A stretch of DNA of 64,000 nt from NCBI RefSeq assembly GCF_028128765.1, contig NZ_LBJG01000024.1, positions 744,001 through 808,000 on the forward strand. The letters are read 5' to 3'. Each line of letters opens with the position of its first letter. Position 1 is the stretch's first letter. Source of the DNA: Bradyrhizobium sp. CCBAU 51627. GTDB lineage: Bacteria > Pseudomonadota > Alphaproteobacteria > Rhizobiales > Xanthobacteraceae. The notes beneath the pieces were generated by a model. It saw only the letters and a program-made list of their open reading frames with translations. It ran no database searches and was not told the origin of the DNA. Positions 9,361 through 18,227 of this stretch are shown piece after piece. A program made the translations under genes and the position numbers.

Positions 9361-10698
9361 ATGGGTGAGGAAACGGGGCGATCGAAGGCCGGGAGCGATG
9401 ACGCTCTCTACCGGAAAGTCACGCTCTATCTGATGCCGCTGCTGATCACCTGTTACACGGTGTCGTATCTCGACCGGATCAACATCAGTTTTGCCAAGCC
9501 CCATATGATGGGTGATCTCGGATTGAACGAAGCCGTCTATGGGCTCGGCGCGGGACTCTTCTTCCTCGGATATGCGGCATCGGAAGTCCCCAGCAATCTT
9601 TTGATGCACCGTTTCGGCCCGCGGCGATGGCTGAGCCGCATCCTGATGACCTGGGGCCTCATCTCGATGGGGATGATGCTGGTTTGGTCCGAATATTCCT
9701 TCTATATCTTCCGCATCGCGCTGGGGATCGGAGAAGCCGGGCTATTTCCCGGCGTCATCTTCTACCTGATGCGATGGTATCCGACCGAGCGTCGCGCCAC
9801 CGTCACGTCGCTCTTCTACCTCGCTGCACCTCTTGCCGGCATCTTCGGTGCGCCGATTTCCGGTCTGATCATCGCCCACATGCACGGAGCTGCGTCACTC
9901 GCCGGCTGGCAGTGGATGTTCTTGCTAGAGGGTCTCCCGGCCGTCCTGCTGGCATTCGTGGTCTGGTTCAAGCTGAGCGACACCATCGAGGGTGCCTCTT
10001 GGTTGTCTTCATCGGAAAAGGTGCGCCTTCGCGCCAACATCGATGCGGAGAACGTCAGGAAGCCCGAGATGGGCATTCTTGACGTCTTCAAGAACGTCGA
10101 CGTGCTCCTGCTTGCTGCAATTCTCTTTGGGATCGTGCTCGCCCAATCGGGGATTTTCTTCTACCTCCCGTCCTTGATCAAGGGGGCAGGGGTTACCGAC
10201 ACCGTTCAGCTCGGCATCTATTCGGCGGTGCCTTACGCCGGAGCGGTGATCGTGATGCTCGCGGTCGGTCGCAACTCCGATCGGAAGCGCGAGCGCTTCC
10301 TGCACTTCGTCGGAAGCTGCCTGTTCGGCGTTGCCGGCTTCCTGATCAGCGTCTGGTTCAAGCACAACCTCGTTCTGGTCCTGATCGGGCTGAGCATGGC
10401 GCTGGGCGGAGTCATGGCGGTGCTGCCGGTGTTCTGGAGTCTGCCGACGGCTGCCCTCAAGGATGTTTCGGCCGCCGCTGGAATCGCCTTCATCAATTCG
10501 ATCGGATTGACGGCCGGCTTCTTCGCGCCCTTCATCATCGGCTTTCTCACGCAATCGACATCCACGCTGGACCTGGGCATCTACTGTGTGGCCGGAATCT
10601 GGACGGCGTGCGTGGCCGTTTCGGTGGTCTACTTCACCCGGCAAAAGTCCCGCAGCGCGCCTGCGACAGTTGGGGCCTCTGCCGGTGCGGTTCGTTGA
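9361..10698 (+). CDS. MFS transporter, anion:cation symporter type
   Basis: Twelve-helix major facilitator permease of 445 aa, resembling tartrate/phthalate/glucarate permeases of the ACS family. SYLDRINISFAKPHM in the first helix and GIGEAGLFPGVIFYLMRWYP are typical of that family. ATG 9361 is preceded by the strong site AAGGAGGAGG, which rules out the longer frame from 9283. It probably imports a carboxylate used by the locus, in parallel with the TRAP system. It ends just before a bidirectional terminator shared with the GntR gene. Confidence 0.9.
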   Translation: MGEETGRSKAGSDDALYRKVTLYLMPLLITCYTVSYLDRINISFAKPHMMGDLGLNEAVYGLGAGLFFLGYAASEVPSNLLMHRFGPRRWLSRILMTWGLISMGMMLVWSEYSFYIFRIALGIGEAGLFPGVIFYLMRWYPTERRATVTSLFYLAAPLAGIFGAPISGLIIAHMHGAASLAGWQWMFLLEGLPAVLLAFVVWFKLSDTIEGASWLSSSEKVRLRANIDAENVRKPEMGILDVFKNVDVLLLAAILFGIVLAQSGIFFYLPSLIKGAGVTDTVQLGIYSAVPYAGAVIVMLAVGRNSDRKRERFLHFVGSCLFGVAGFLISVWFKHNLVLVLIGLSMALGGVMAVLPVFWSLPTAALKDVSAAAGIAFINSIGLTAGFFAPFIIGFLTQSTSTLDLGIYCVAGIWTACVAVSVVYFTRQKSRSAPATVGASAGAVR

Positions 10699-10715
10699 AT
10701 CGAGGGCAAACAAGC

Positions 10716-10743
10716 GGCAGCGCTATCCGCGGATAGCGCTGCC
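10716..10743. terminator. Bidirectional hairpin between convergent MFS and GntR genes
   Basis: A perfect 28-bp inverted repeat (arm GGCAGCGCTATCCG and its exact complement) lies 17 bases after the MFS stop and 28 bases after the end of the convergent GntR gene. There is no long T-run on either side, so termination would rest on the strong stem, as is common in GC-rich alphaproteobacteria. Confidence 0.7.
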
Positions 10744-10771
10744 AGGTACGAAGTGCGAACTGATTGGCGGC

Positions 10772-11515
10772 TCAGGGCAGCTTCGAGAGCAGATCGGTCA
10801 GGAGCCTTCCCGCACGTTCGCGGTGCTCCTGGTGCAGGCGCATGGCGGCTTCAGCGTCGCCCTTGGCGATCGCCCGCACTAGAGCGGCATGCTCCCGGTT
10901 CGACTGCGTCGGCTTGGGGCGAAGGCGCAGCGTCAGCAGACGCGCGCGGTGCGCCTGCGACCAGAACTGATCGACGGTTTGAATGATGCGTCGATTGCCG
11001 CAACTGTTGATCAGTGTCCGATGGAACGACTCGTCCGCTTGGGCCCACGCCTCCAGGTCGTCCCGATCCAACGCGTCGTCCATGTTGGCGACGGCCATGT
11101 TGAGAGAGACCAAAGCCTCCTTGGCGATCCCACGCCTCGCGACGAGACCGGCCGCGGTCGCTTCCAGGCTCGTGAGCACCTCGTAGATCTCGCGCATGTC
11201 GTCCGCCGACACCGGAAGGACGCGCATGCCGTGGCGCGCGCGGATTTCGACGATGCCTTCGGCGCGCAGCCTCACCATCGCCTCCCGGACAGGGGTCCGG
11301 CTCATGCCAAGCCGGGCCGCCGCCTCAAGTTCGAGAACGAAGCTGCCGGGGGCGATCGCGCCGCTCAATATCAGCTCGCGCAGCCGGGCATAGGCGATAT
11401 CTGCTTGATTGGGTTTGCCGCTCGGGGACGCAACGGGAGCAAGGCGCGCCCGTGTCGGCGCTTTTCGGGGCACAGCCTTGAGGTCTGGCGACTTTTTTCG
11501 AGGCTTGGTTGTCAT
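10772..11515 (-). CDS. GntR family transcriptional regulator, FCD subfamily
   Basis: The 247-aa protein has an N-terminal winged helix (about residues 37-100, with LELEAAARLGMSRTPVREAM, the GntR recognition region) and a C-terminal helical FCD ligand domain (about 115-235, with ESFHRTLINSCGNRRI carrying one of the metal-coordinating histidines). The ATG at 11515 is preceded by GGGAGAGAAG. FCD regulators usually repress catabolic genes until a carboxylate or sugar acid binds. The shared palindromes at 5240, 9314 and 11807 are its likely operators; no copy lies closer to its own start than the one at 11807. Confidence 0.9.
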   Translation of the reverse strand: MTTKPRKKSPDLKAVPRKAPTRARLAPVASPSGKPNQADIAYARLRELILSGAIAPGSFVLELEAAARLGMSRTPVREAMVRLRAEGIVEIRARHGMRVLPVSADDMREIYEVLTSLEATAAGLVARRGIAKEALVSLNMAVANMDDALDRDDLEAWAQADESFHRTLINSCGNRRIIQTVDQFWSQAHRARLLTLRLRPKPTQSNREHAALVRAIAKGDAEAAMRLHQEHRERAGRLLTDLLSKLP

Positions 11516-11900
11516 TGCGGTCAGTTCTTCTCTCCCTGGTCTTACCACTATCGCCGTGAGCAACCAATTCTACCGCGACCATGCGTCGGAAGCGATCGAC
11601 GCCGGTTCGGTTGTGGAACGATCCCAGCCAAATCCGTCACTTGCCAAAACCTAGCCCTGGCCCAGGTCGAATGAGAAGGGGAGGCTCGCCGCTTGCTCCA
11701 AAAACTCGTGGATGAGGGGCGGTGCCTGCTGATCGCCCTTCGACCGGACGGGACAAGGATTCTGCGTCAACCTTGCAGCTTTCGTCATATCGGACTAGTG
11801 TGCAAGTAATGCATACGTTATTGAACGCGACAATGACGCCGTTTACATACCGATGGCGATGCGATCCGCAGCCTAAGCAGAACCCACCTGGAGATGCAGC
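11516..11900. other. Divergent regulatory spacer between GntR and dehydrogenase genes
   Basis: 385 bp without a credible gene. It contains the third operator copy at 11807-11820. No other feature is recognised. Confidence 0.5.
11807..11820. promoter_or_regulatory. Palindromic GntR operator, third copy
   Basis: TAATGCATACGTTA matches the perfect palindrome TAATGCATGCATTA at 12 of 14 positions. It lies about 80 bp upstream of the GTG start of the dehydrogenase at 11901 and in the divergent spacer facing the regulator gene. Confidence 0.6.
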
Positions 11901-13013
11901 GTGACAGTCTCTTCCAACGAACTTGATATTGCGGTCCTGCCCGGCGATGGCATCGGGCGGGAAGTCATGGCCGCCTGCCTCGAGCTTCTCGCCGCGGTGG
12001 AGGCCAAGACCCCCGGCGCGCCGATGCGAACGACGACCTGGAAGGCCGGGGCACAATATTATGCCGAGAGCGGCGAAGCACTCCCGGACGCTGCCCTCGA
12101 GGCTTGCCGCCGGGCCGATGCAGTTCTGTTCGGCGCCATGGGGTGGCCGGACATTCGGCATTCCGACGGTACGGAAATCATTCCCCAGCTCGATCTCCGC
12201 ATGGCGCTGGATCTCTACGCCGGGGTCCGGCCGATCCGTTGGTTTCCGGGCCTCCCGCGGATCCTGTCGGACGAGCGCGTCCGTGACATCGATTTCGTCC
12301 TGGTCCGGGAGCAGACGGAGGGGCTTTTCCATGCCCGGGGCAGGGGCAAGATCGTCGGTGACGATGAAGCTTACGACACGATGTGCATCACCAGGAGCGG
12401 CACCGCGCGGGTGAGCGATTTTGCCTTCCGGCTGGCCCAACGTCGCAAATCAAGGCGCGGCCAGGCGCGGGTGACCTGTGTCGACAAAGCGAACGTGTTC
12501 ACCTCCATGGCCTTCTTTCGCAAGATCTTCAATGAGGTCGCGGCGACACATCCGGCGATCGGAGCCGACCACGCCTATGTCGACGCCATGGCGCTTACCA
12601 TGGTGAAAAAGCCATGGACACTCGACGTCATGGTCACCGAGAACATGTTCGGGGACATTCTGTCCGATCTCGCCGCCGGACTCGTGGGTGGAATGGGCAT
12701 GGCTCCGTCAGCCGACGTCGGCGATAAGCATGCCCTGTTCCAGCCTGCGCATGGTACAGCCCCTGACATTGCCGGACAGGGAAAAGCGAACCCGTGCGCA
12801 ATGTTCCTCTCGGCCGCGATGATGCTTGATTGGCTCGCGGAGAAGCATAGCGAGCCTCAGCTGGAGGTTCGTGCTCGTCTCATTGAAGCATCGGTACAAA
12901 TGGCGCTCTCTTCCGGGGCGGTGCCGATCGAGCTCGGCGGCACGGCGGGGTGCGCGGCGGTGACGCGCGAAACCATTGCAGCTCTTCCGCAAGCGATGAA
13001 GGCGGTGGCGTGA
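11901..13013 (+). CDS. Isocitrate/isopropylmalate dehydrogenase family protein (tartrate/D-malate dehydrogenase-like)
   Basis: Metal- and NAD-dependent beta-hydroxyacid oxidative decarboxylase of 370 aa. Family marks are AVLPGDGIGREVM at the N-terminus, the substrate arginines around DLRMALDLYAGVRP and LVREQTEGLF, VDKANVF with its lysine, DAMALTMVKKP, and the metal and nucleotide site MVTENMFGDILSDLAAGLVG to FQPAHGTAPDIAGQGKANP. The sequence lacks the typical LeuB spacing and sits in a catabolic operon, so a tartrate, D-malate or related sugar-acid dehydrogenase is more likely than leucine biosynthesis. GTG start with GGAG about nine bases upstream. The stop overlaps the ATG of the next gene (TGATG). 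Confidence 0.85.
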   Translation: MTVSSNELDIAVLPGDGIGREVMAACLELLAAVEAKTPGAPMRTTTWKAGAQYYAESGEALPDAALEACRRADAVLFGAMGWPDIRHSDGTEIIPQLDLRMALDLYAGVRPIRWFPGLPRILSDERVRDIDFVLVREQTEGLFHARGRGKIVGDDEAYDTMCITRSGTARVSDFAFRLAQRRKSRRGQARVTCVDKANVFTSMAFFRKIFNEVAATHPAIGADHAYVDAMALTMVKKPWTLDVMVTENMFGDILSDLAAGLVGGMGMAPSADVGDKHALFQPAHGTAPDIAGQGKANPCAMFLSAAMMLDWLAEKHSEPQLEVRARLIEASVQMALSSGAVPIELGGTAGCAAVTRETIAALPQAMKAVA

Positions 13014-13333
13014 TGGGCAAGTTCGTCGTGACAGTGACCTTTTCGATCAAGGCGGGGCACACGGTCGAGTTTCGCGAGGCGATGCTGGCGAACGCCGCCG
13101 ATTCGGTCGCACTCGAACCAGGGTGTCGGCTCTTCGATGTCTGCGAAGCAGCCGACGGCGCCGAGATATTCCTTTATGAGATCTATGACGATCAAGCGGC
13201 ATTTGACGCGCATTTGGCGACTGAGCATTTTCGTCGTTTCGACAGGCTGGTTGCGCCCTGGGTGATCGACAAGCGGGTCGCGACATACGTGCGGCTTGGG
13301 GTCACGACAAAGTCGCACAAATTCGCTCATTAG
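13013..13333 (+). CDS. Small ABM-domain protein (antibiotic biosynthesis monooxygenase-like)
   Basis: 106-aa dimeric alpha-beta barrel protein of the ABM superfamily. MGKFVVTVTFSIKAGH begins the first strand and ALEPGCRLFDVCEA and LYEIYDDQAAFDAHLATEHF are the family's characteristic segments. Members include monooxygenases and LsrG- or YgiN-like enzymes acting on quinones or sugar derivatives. Translationally coupled to the preceding dehydrogenase, so it may process a reactive intermediate of the same pathway; the reaction is unknown. Confidence 0.8.
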   Translation: MGKFVVTVTFSIKAGHTVEFREAMLANAADSVALEPGCRLFDVCEAADGAEIFLYEIYDDQAAFDAHLATEHFRRFDRLVAPWVIDKRVATYVRLGVTTKSHKFAH

Positions 13334-13364
13334 CGATCAGGGATCTGGGATCTTGGGGGATGTT

Positions 13365-14991
13365 ATGAACTCCGATCAGCTGAGATTGCTGTTTCCGGAC
13401 GCCGGTGACGCAGGCCTGCGCGAATTTGCGATCGCGCCGATCGAGCAGCGTCGCATCCTCGTCGGTGGTGAAATCCGCGATTGGGCGGGGCCAACCAAGG
13501 ATGTGCTCTCGCCGGTGATGGTTCGTGACGACGACGGGCGTTTGATGCAGGTAAGGCTCGGTAGCCACCCGTTCGGAAATGTCGACTCGGCGCTGGTCGC
13601 TCTCGATGCCGCCGTTGCCGCATACGACAACGGTCGCGGCGTATGGCCGACGATGCGCGTCTCCGACCGCATCGCCGCGATGCAAAAATTCCTGGCCCGC
13701 ATGAGCGCGCGCCGCGCGGAGATCGCGCGTCTCATCATGTGGGAGATCGGCAAGACCCTGAGCGAGTCCGAAAAGGAGTTCGACCGCACGATCGACTATA
13801 TCAGGCAAACCATCGAGGCGCTGCGAAACCTCGACAACGCGAACTCCCAGTTCGAAATCGTCGACGGAACGGTCGGGCTCATCCGCCGCACACCGCTCGG
13901 GGTCGTGCTGTGCATGGGTCCCTACAACTATCCGCTCAACGAAACCTTCGCGACACTGATTCCGGCCCTGATCATGGGCAATTCGGTCGTGTTCAAGCCG
14001 CCGCGCAACGGGGTTCTCCTGTTCGAGCCGCTGCTCAATGCCCTTTGCGAGGCGTTCCCCCCGGGGGTCATCAACTTCGCCTACGGTGATGGCGCTGAGA
14101 TTGTCCCAGCACTTCTCAGCACCGGCAAGGTCAACGTCTTGACCCTTATCGGCTCAAGCCGTGTGGCAGACCACCTCAAGAAGCTGCACCCGAAGGCCAA
14201 TCGTCTGCGTGCGGTGTTAGGGCTCGACGCCAAGAACGCGGCCATCATCATGCCTGACGCAGACATCGCGCTTGCCGCGCGTGAATGCCTGGCGGGGGCT
14301 CTCTCGTTCAACGGACAGCGTTGCACCGCTCTGAAGATGCTGCTCATCCATCGAGACGTTGCAGAGGCGTTCATCGCCGAATTTCTGCGGCTTCTCGGCG
14401 ATCTGAAGATCGGAATGCCGTGGACGCCCGGCATAAGCTTGACCCCCTTGCCCGGCACGGGGAAGGTCAGGCAAATGACCGAGCTTCTGGATGACGCCGT
14501 CGCCAACGGTGCCGAGGTTCTCAACGCCGGTGGCGGCATGGTTGAAGGCACCTTGTTCTATCCTGCGGTGGTATACCCGGTGACGTCGGCGATGCGGCTT
14601 TATCGCGAGGAGCAATTCGGTCCCCTGGTCCCCATCATGAGTTTCGCAGACCTTGACGTTGCGCTCGATTACGTTGCCGCCTCCGAACACGGTCAGCAGG
14701 TGAGCCCTGTTTGCCCGCGATCCCGACATGATCGGCCGCATGGCCGATTCGCTGGTCAATCAGGTGTGCCGGGTGAATATCAATTGTCAGTGTCAGCGTG
14801 GGCCCGATGTCTTCCCGTTCACCGGAAGGAAGGACTCGGCCGAAGGCACGCTGTCGGTCACCGATGCACTGCGTTCGTTTTCAATTCGTTCGATGGTGGC
14901 GACGAAATACACGCAACCAGCGCGCGAAATCCTCAATGCCATTGTCGACGGTCACCACTCGAACTTCATCCACACCGGCTTCATTCTCTGA
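13365..14991 (+). pseudogene. Frameshifted aldehyde dehydrogenase (GapN-like, NADP glyceraldehyde-3-phosphate dehydrogenase family)
   Basis: An ALDH of about 540 aa if repaired. The first frame (from ATG 13365) carries GVVLCMGPYNYPLNETF, NSVVFKPPRNG, and the catalytic cysteine in SFNGQRCTALKML, which is typical of GapN-like non-phosphorylating GAPDH. It breaks at 14705-14707, where one extra C in a CCC run leaves the frame. The remainder, starting with LFARDPDMIGRMADSL and ending IHTGFIL, continues in the next frame to 14991. A one-base deletion restores a full-length protein. The frameshift could be a real mutation or a sequencing error in a short homopolymer; nothing else in the gene is damaged, so it is recent or artefactual. 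Confidence 0.8.
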
Positions 14992-15076
14992 TCTTGAACA
15001 ACACCCGAGTCGTTCGTAGCGCCGGTGGGCTGCGATCCGCCTCAATGGGCACGAGGTGTTGGTTCCAGTCTTCGGT

Positions 15077-15754
15077 ATGCACGTGAGCGAAACCAGACGT
15101 CGAGAAGAGATTTGCCGGTTCGGCCGATCGTTATTCGAGCGGGGGCTGACGCCGGGCTCGTCGGGTAACATCAGCGTCCGACTGGAAGACGGCGGGTGGT
15201 TGGTAACGCCGACGAATGCCTCTCTCGGCTTTCTTGATCCTGCCCGGATATCGAGAATCGACGCGCAGGGGCGCGTCGTTTCCGGTGATCCTCCGACCAA
15301 GGAAGTGCCGCTCCATGCTGCGCTCTACGACACCCGCAGCAGTGCCGGGGCTGTCGTTCACCTGCATTCGACGCATTCGGTGGCCCTCTCGATGCTGCCA
15401 GAGATCGACCCGCGCGCGGCCCTGCCGTCGATGACGCCCTATTACTTGATGAAGTGCGGTCAGACCGCCCTGATCCCGTACTATCGTCCGGGAGACCCCG
15501 CGGTTGCTTTGGCGATTACGGGGCTCGCGGGGAAATACTCTTCAATCCTGTTGGCCAATCACGGGCCGGTCGTCTGTGCCGAAACGCTCGAGGCCGCCGT
15601 ATTTGCGACCGAGGAACTCGAAGAGACCGCCAAACTCTATCTGACGTTGCGGGGGCTCAATCCTCGCTTCCTGTCACCAGAGCAGGAGAAGGATCTGGTC
15701 AAAACATTCGGATTGACTTTGCCGGGATCGGAACCCTTGCACGGCAAGACCTGA
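15077..15754 (+). CDS. Class II aldolase, OtnC-like (3-oxo-tetronate 4-phosphate decarboxylase family)
   Basis: Zinc-dependent class II aldolase/adducin-fold protein of 225 aa. It has SSGNISVRLEDGGWLVTPT, the acidic PTKEVPLH, and the metal-binding histidines in VVHLHSTHSVAL and LLANHGPVV. The overall pattern, including LGFLDPARIS, PYYRPGDP and LRGLNPRF, is that of OtnC, which decarboxylates 3-oxo-tetronate 4-phosphate to DHAP in tetronate catabolism. No OtnK kinase is in the window. The start is uncertain: ATG 15077 lacks a clear ribosome binding site and a GTG at 15056 is also in frame. It follows the broken ALDH gene and precedes an SDR by 29 bp. Confidence 0.83.
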   Translation: MHVSETRRREEICRFGRSLFERGLTPGSSGNISVRLEDGGWLVTPTNASLGFLDPARISRIDAQGRVVSGDPPTKEVPLHAALYDTRSSAGAVVHLHSTHSVALSMLPEIDPRAALPSMTPYYLMKCGQTALIPYYRPGDPAVALAITGLAGKYSSILLANHGPVVCAETLEAAVFATEELEETAKLYLTLRGLNPRFLSPEQEKDLVKTFGLTLPGSEPLHGKT

Positions 15755-15783
15755 TGCGAGTCTCACTTAAGGAAGGACGAGAG

Positions 15784-16638
15784 ATGAACGCCGACATTAT
15801 CGCGCGAGGGCGCGTTGCAGTTGTGACAGGTGCGGCGAACGGAATCGGCGCGGCTGCGGCACGGCGTTTTGCCCGCGAAGGGATGCGCCTCGTGCTGTTC
15901 GACAGGGACGAGGATGCGCTTCGGATGCTCGCCGGCACGCTCGATACCGAAATCGTCGTCGTGCCGGGCGATGTATCCCGCGAGGCGGATCTGGAAGCTT
16001 TGAGGGATGCGGCATACGGACGGTTCGGCGAAGTTGCTCTGCTGATGAACAATGCAGCAATCATCGAACGCGCGGGCCCATACGAGAAAATCGGCGCATG
16101 GCGGCACGCGCTCGACATAAATTTTTTTGGCGTGCTCGCTGCCCAACATCTTTTCGTTCCGCGCATGATCGAGGCGAAGACACGAAGCGCGATCGTCAAT
16201 CTCGGGTCCAAGGAAGGTATTACCACCCCTCCCGGCAAAGCGGCGTACTCCGTCTCCAAGGCTGCCGTGAAGGTTCTGACCGAGCAACTCAGCCACGAGC
16301 TTTTGAAGGCGGCTGAAGGTCGTGTCACGGCGCACCTGCTGGTGCCCGGGTACACATGGACTCCCATGAACTTTCCGGGCTTGAAGCCGTCGCAGGACGT
16401 CAAACCGGAGGAGCCCTGGACGGCTGAACAGGTAATCGACCTGTTTGTCGAACGGTTTCGGCGAGGCGATTTCTACATCATTTGCCCTGACAATTCCGTC
16501 ACATCCGAGATGGACGCGAGACGAATTCGCTGGGCGGCCGACGATATGGTCCAAAACAGGCCCGCGCTTTCTCGGTGGCATCCCGATTGGGGGCCGCGGT
16601 TTGCCGCCTGGATGTCAGGACCGCCGGAGGCGGATTGA
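15784..16638 (+). CDS. Short-chain dehydrogenase/reductase
   Basis: NAD(P)-dependent oxidoreductase of 284 aa. GAANGIG at residues 16-22 binds the cofactor, NNAAI is in the expected place, and the catalytic Tyr155 and Lys159 lie in AAYSVSKAAV with the serine in NLGSKEG. The C-terminus is longer than in minimal SDRs, with several tryptophans (RWHPDWGPRFAAWM). ATG 15784 is preceded by AAGGAAGGA. Part of the run of same-strand genes from 11901; substrate unknown. Confidence 0.88.
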   Translation: MNADIIARGRVAVVTGAANGIGAAAARRFAREGMRLVLFDRDEDALRMLAGTLDTEIVVVPGDVSREADLEALRDAAYGRFGEVALLMNNAAIIERAGPYEKIGAWRHALDINFFGVLAAQHLFVPRMIEAKTRSAIVNLGSKEGITTPPGKAAYSVSKAAVKVLTEQLSHELLKAAEGRVTAHLLVPGYTWTPMNFPGLKPSQDVKPEEPWTAEQVIDLFVERFRRGDFYIICPDNSVTSEMDARRIRWAADDMVQNRPALSRWHPDWGPRFAAWMSGPPEAD

Positions 16639-16852
16639 GATATCGTTGAATGGCGAAGTTGAGCGATATTCATGTGTTCGACTATCTTTTTCATTTTCCC
16701 GGTTCGCAGCGTTCTCTCATAACTGCTTGAAGTCATTTTGCAGGAGATTGGCGGTCGTTCATCCGTCGCGTGCGGAAGGGGAATGTACGGGCGCGTTTCG
16801 ATGTTAGCATCGGCGGCTCGAAGAGAATGCCACGCCTGGACGGAGTTTCAAC

Positions 16853-17857
16853 ATGAGCAAAACCATCGCAACTGCAAAAGTCGTGTTTCTGGATAGGAGC
16901 ACGATGCTGCCTGACGTTGTTTTGCGCCAACTGTCATTTCCGCACGAGTGGATTGGGTATGAAACCACGCGAGCCGAGGAGGTGAGCGATCGGATTGCTG
17001 ATGCCCATGTTGTGATCACAAACAAGGCGCCGGTAACTGCAAAGGCGATTGCCACCGCACGCCACCTGAAACTGGTGGCAGTCGCTGCGACCGGGACAGA
17101 TGTGGTGGATATTGCGGCCTGTGCTGCCAGGAATGTGCTCGTATCGAATATTCGGGACTACGCGGTCGACACGGTCCCCGAACATACCTTTGCTCTCTTG
17201 TTCGCGCTTCGCCGCAGCCTCATTGCCTACCGCGACTCGGTGCGGACGGGACGTTGGGCTGACTCGGGGCAGTTTTGCTATTTCGATTACCCGATCCGGA
17301 ATATCGCAGGTTCTGTACTTGGGATCATTGGGGATGGCGCGCTGGGACGCGCCGTCGCGGACCACGCGCGAGGCTTTGGAATGCGCGTCCTCTTTTCCTC
17401 CTACAAGGGGGTGCGGGGGATGGGGCCGCTCTATACGCCGTTTGAAGATGTGCTGCGCCTCAGTGATGCGATCACGATCCACGCTCCGCTGACGCCGGCA
17501 ACGCGCAACATGATCGGGGCGCCCGAGTTCGCGCTCATGGAACGCAGCCCGATACTCATCAATACGGCCAGAGGCGGTCTGGTTGACGAGATCGCCTTGG
17601 GCGAGGCGCTTCGTTCCGGTCGCATATCGGGCGCCGGCTTTGATGTGGCGACCGTCGAGCCGCCCTCAGCAGATCATCCACTTATGCAACTGATCGGGCT
17701 GCCCAACTTCATTCTGACCCCTCACGTCGCGTGGGCAAGTCAGGAGGCGGTGCAATCGCTTGCTGACCAACTCATGGATAATATCGAAGCGTTCTGGAGT
17801 GGGACGCCGAAGAATGTCGTGTCTCACCAGGAGACGGATCGAGGAGTTTCCCGCTAA
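16853..17857 (+). CDS. D-isomer specific 2-hydroxyacid dehydrogenase (glycerate dehydrogenase/hydroxypyruvate reductase-like)
   Basis: The 334-aa protein has the family triad: Arg240 (NTARGGLVDE), Glu269 (VATVEPP) and His291 (LTPHVAW), at the usual spacing. GVDxxD-like ATGTDVVDIAAC and the nucleotide-binding GIIGDGALGRAVA are present; the second glycine motif is GDGALG rather than the more common GxGxxG. The family reduces hydroxypyruvate, glyoxylate or other 2-oxoacids with NAD(P)H. It stands 214 bp after the SDR, which has no feature of note between them, and may complete a route through hydroxypyruvate and glycerate. Confidence 0.88.
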   Translation: MSKTIATAKVVFLDRSTMLPDVVLRQLSFPHEWIGYETTRAEEVSDRIADAHVVITNKAPVTAKAIATARHLKLVAVAATGTDVVDIAACAARNVLVSNIRDYAVDTVPEHTFALLFALRRSLIAYRDSVRTGRWADSGQFCYFDYPIRNIAGSVLGIIGDGALGRAVADHARGFGMRVLFSSYKGVRGMGPLYTPFEDVLRLSDAITIHAPLTPATRNMIGAPEFALMERSPILINTARGGLVDEIALGEALRSGRISGAGFDVATVEPPSADHPLMQLIGLPNFILTPHVAWASQEAVQSLADQLMDNIEAFWSGTPKNVVSHQETDRGVSR

Positions 17858-18031
17858 GCGATGTAAGCGGACCGCGCGTCGCTCAAGCTCCATCGACGGC
17901 TTTTGACCCACAGCGCCCTTGAGCCCGTGCCAGTGCTTCGACCGCTTGAACCTGGGTACCCCGTTCCACCGCTCCGTCGGCTGTGGAATTTGGAGACACG
18001 GTAGAAACGGTATCTCTCCCCGGTTTGCGCT

Positions 18032-18183
18032 GCGCAGGATGACGTCAGCGGCTTCGAGCTGGAGGTGCTGCCCGGCTACGCCATCGAGGCGGTGAAAATC
18101 CCGCTGTCGGGATCGGTGACAGGCGCCGTGGCGACATCGGGCGCGGTGCTGACGTTGCAAGAAATTTCGACTATTCTCCAATG
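18032..18183 (+). pseudogene. Possible GAF-like domain remnant
   Basis: In the 370-bp stretch 17858-18227 no intact gene is seen. One frame over 18032-18183 reads VKIPLSGSVTGAVATSG, followed by AVLTLQEI, which looks like the end of a GAF domain, but it has no usable start and no upstream half. It may be a decayed sensor gene. Evidence is weak. Confidence 0.25.
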
Positions 18184-18227
18184 CAGACCATCAAGGCGGG
18201 AAGGACAGGGCCCACGAGGGGAGATCG

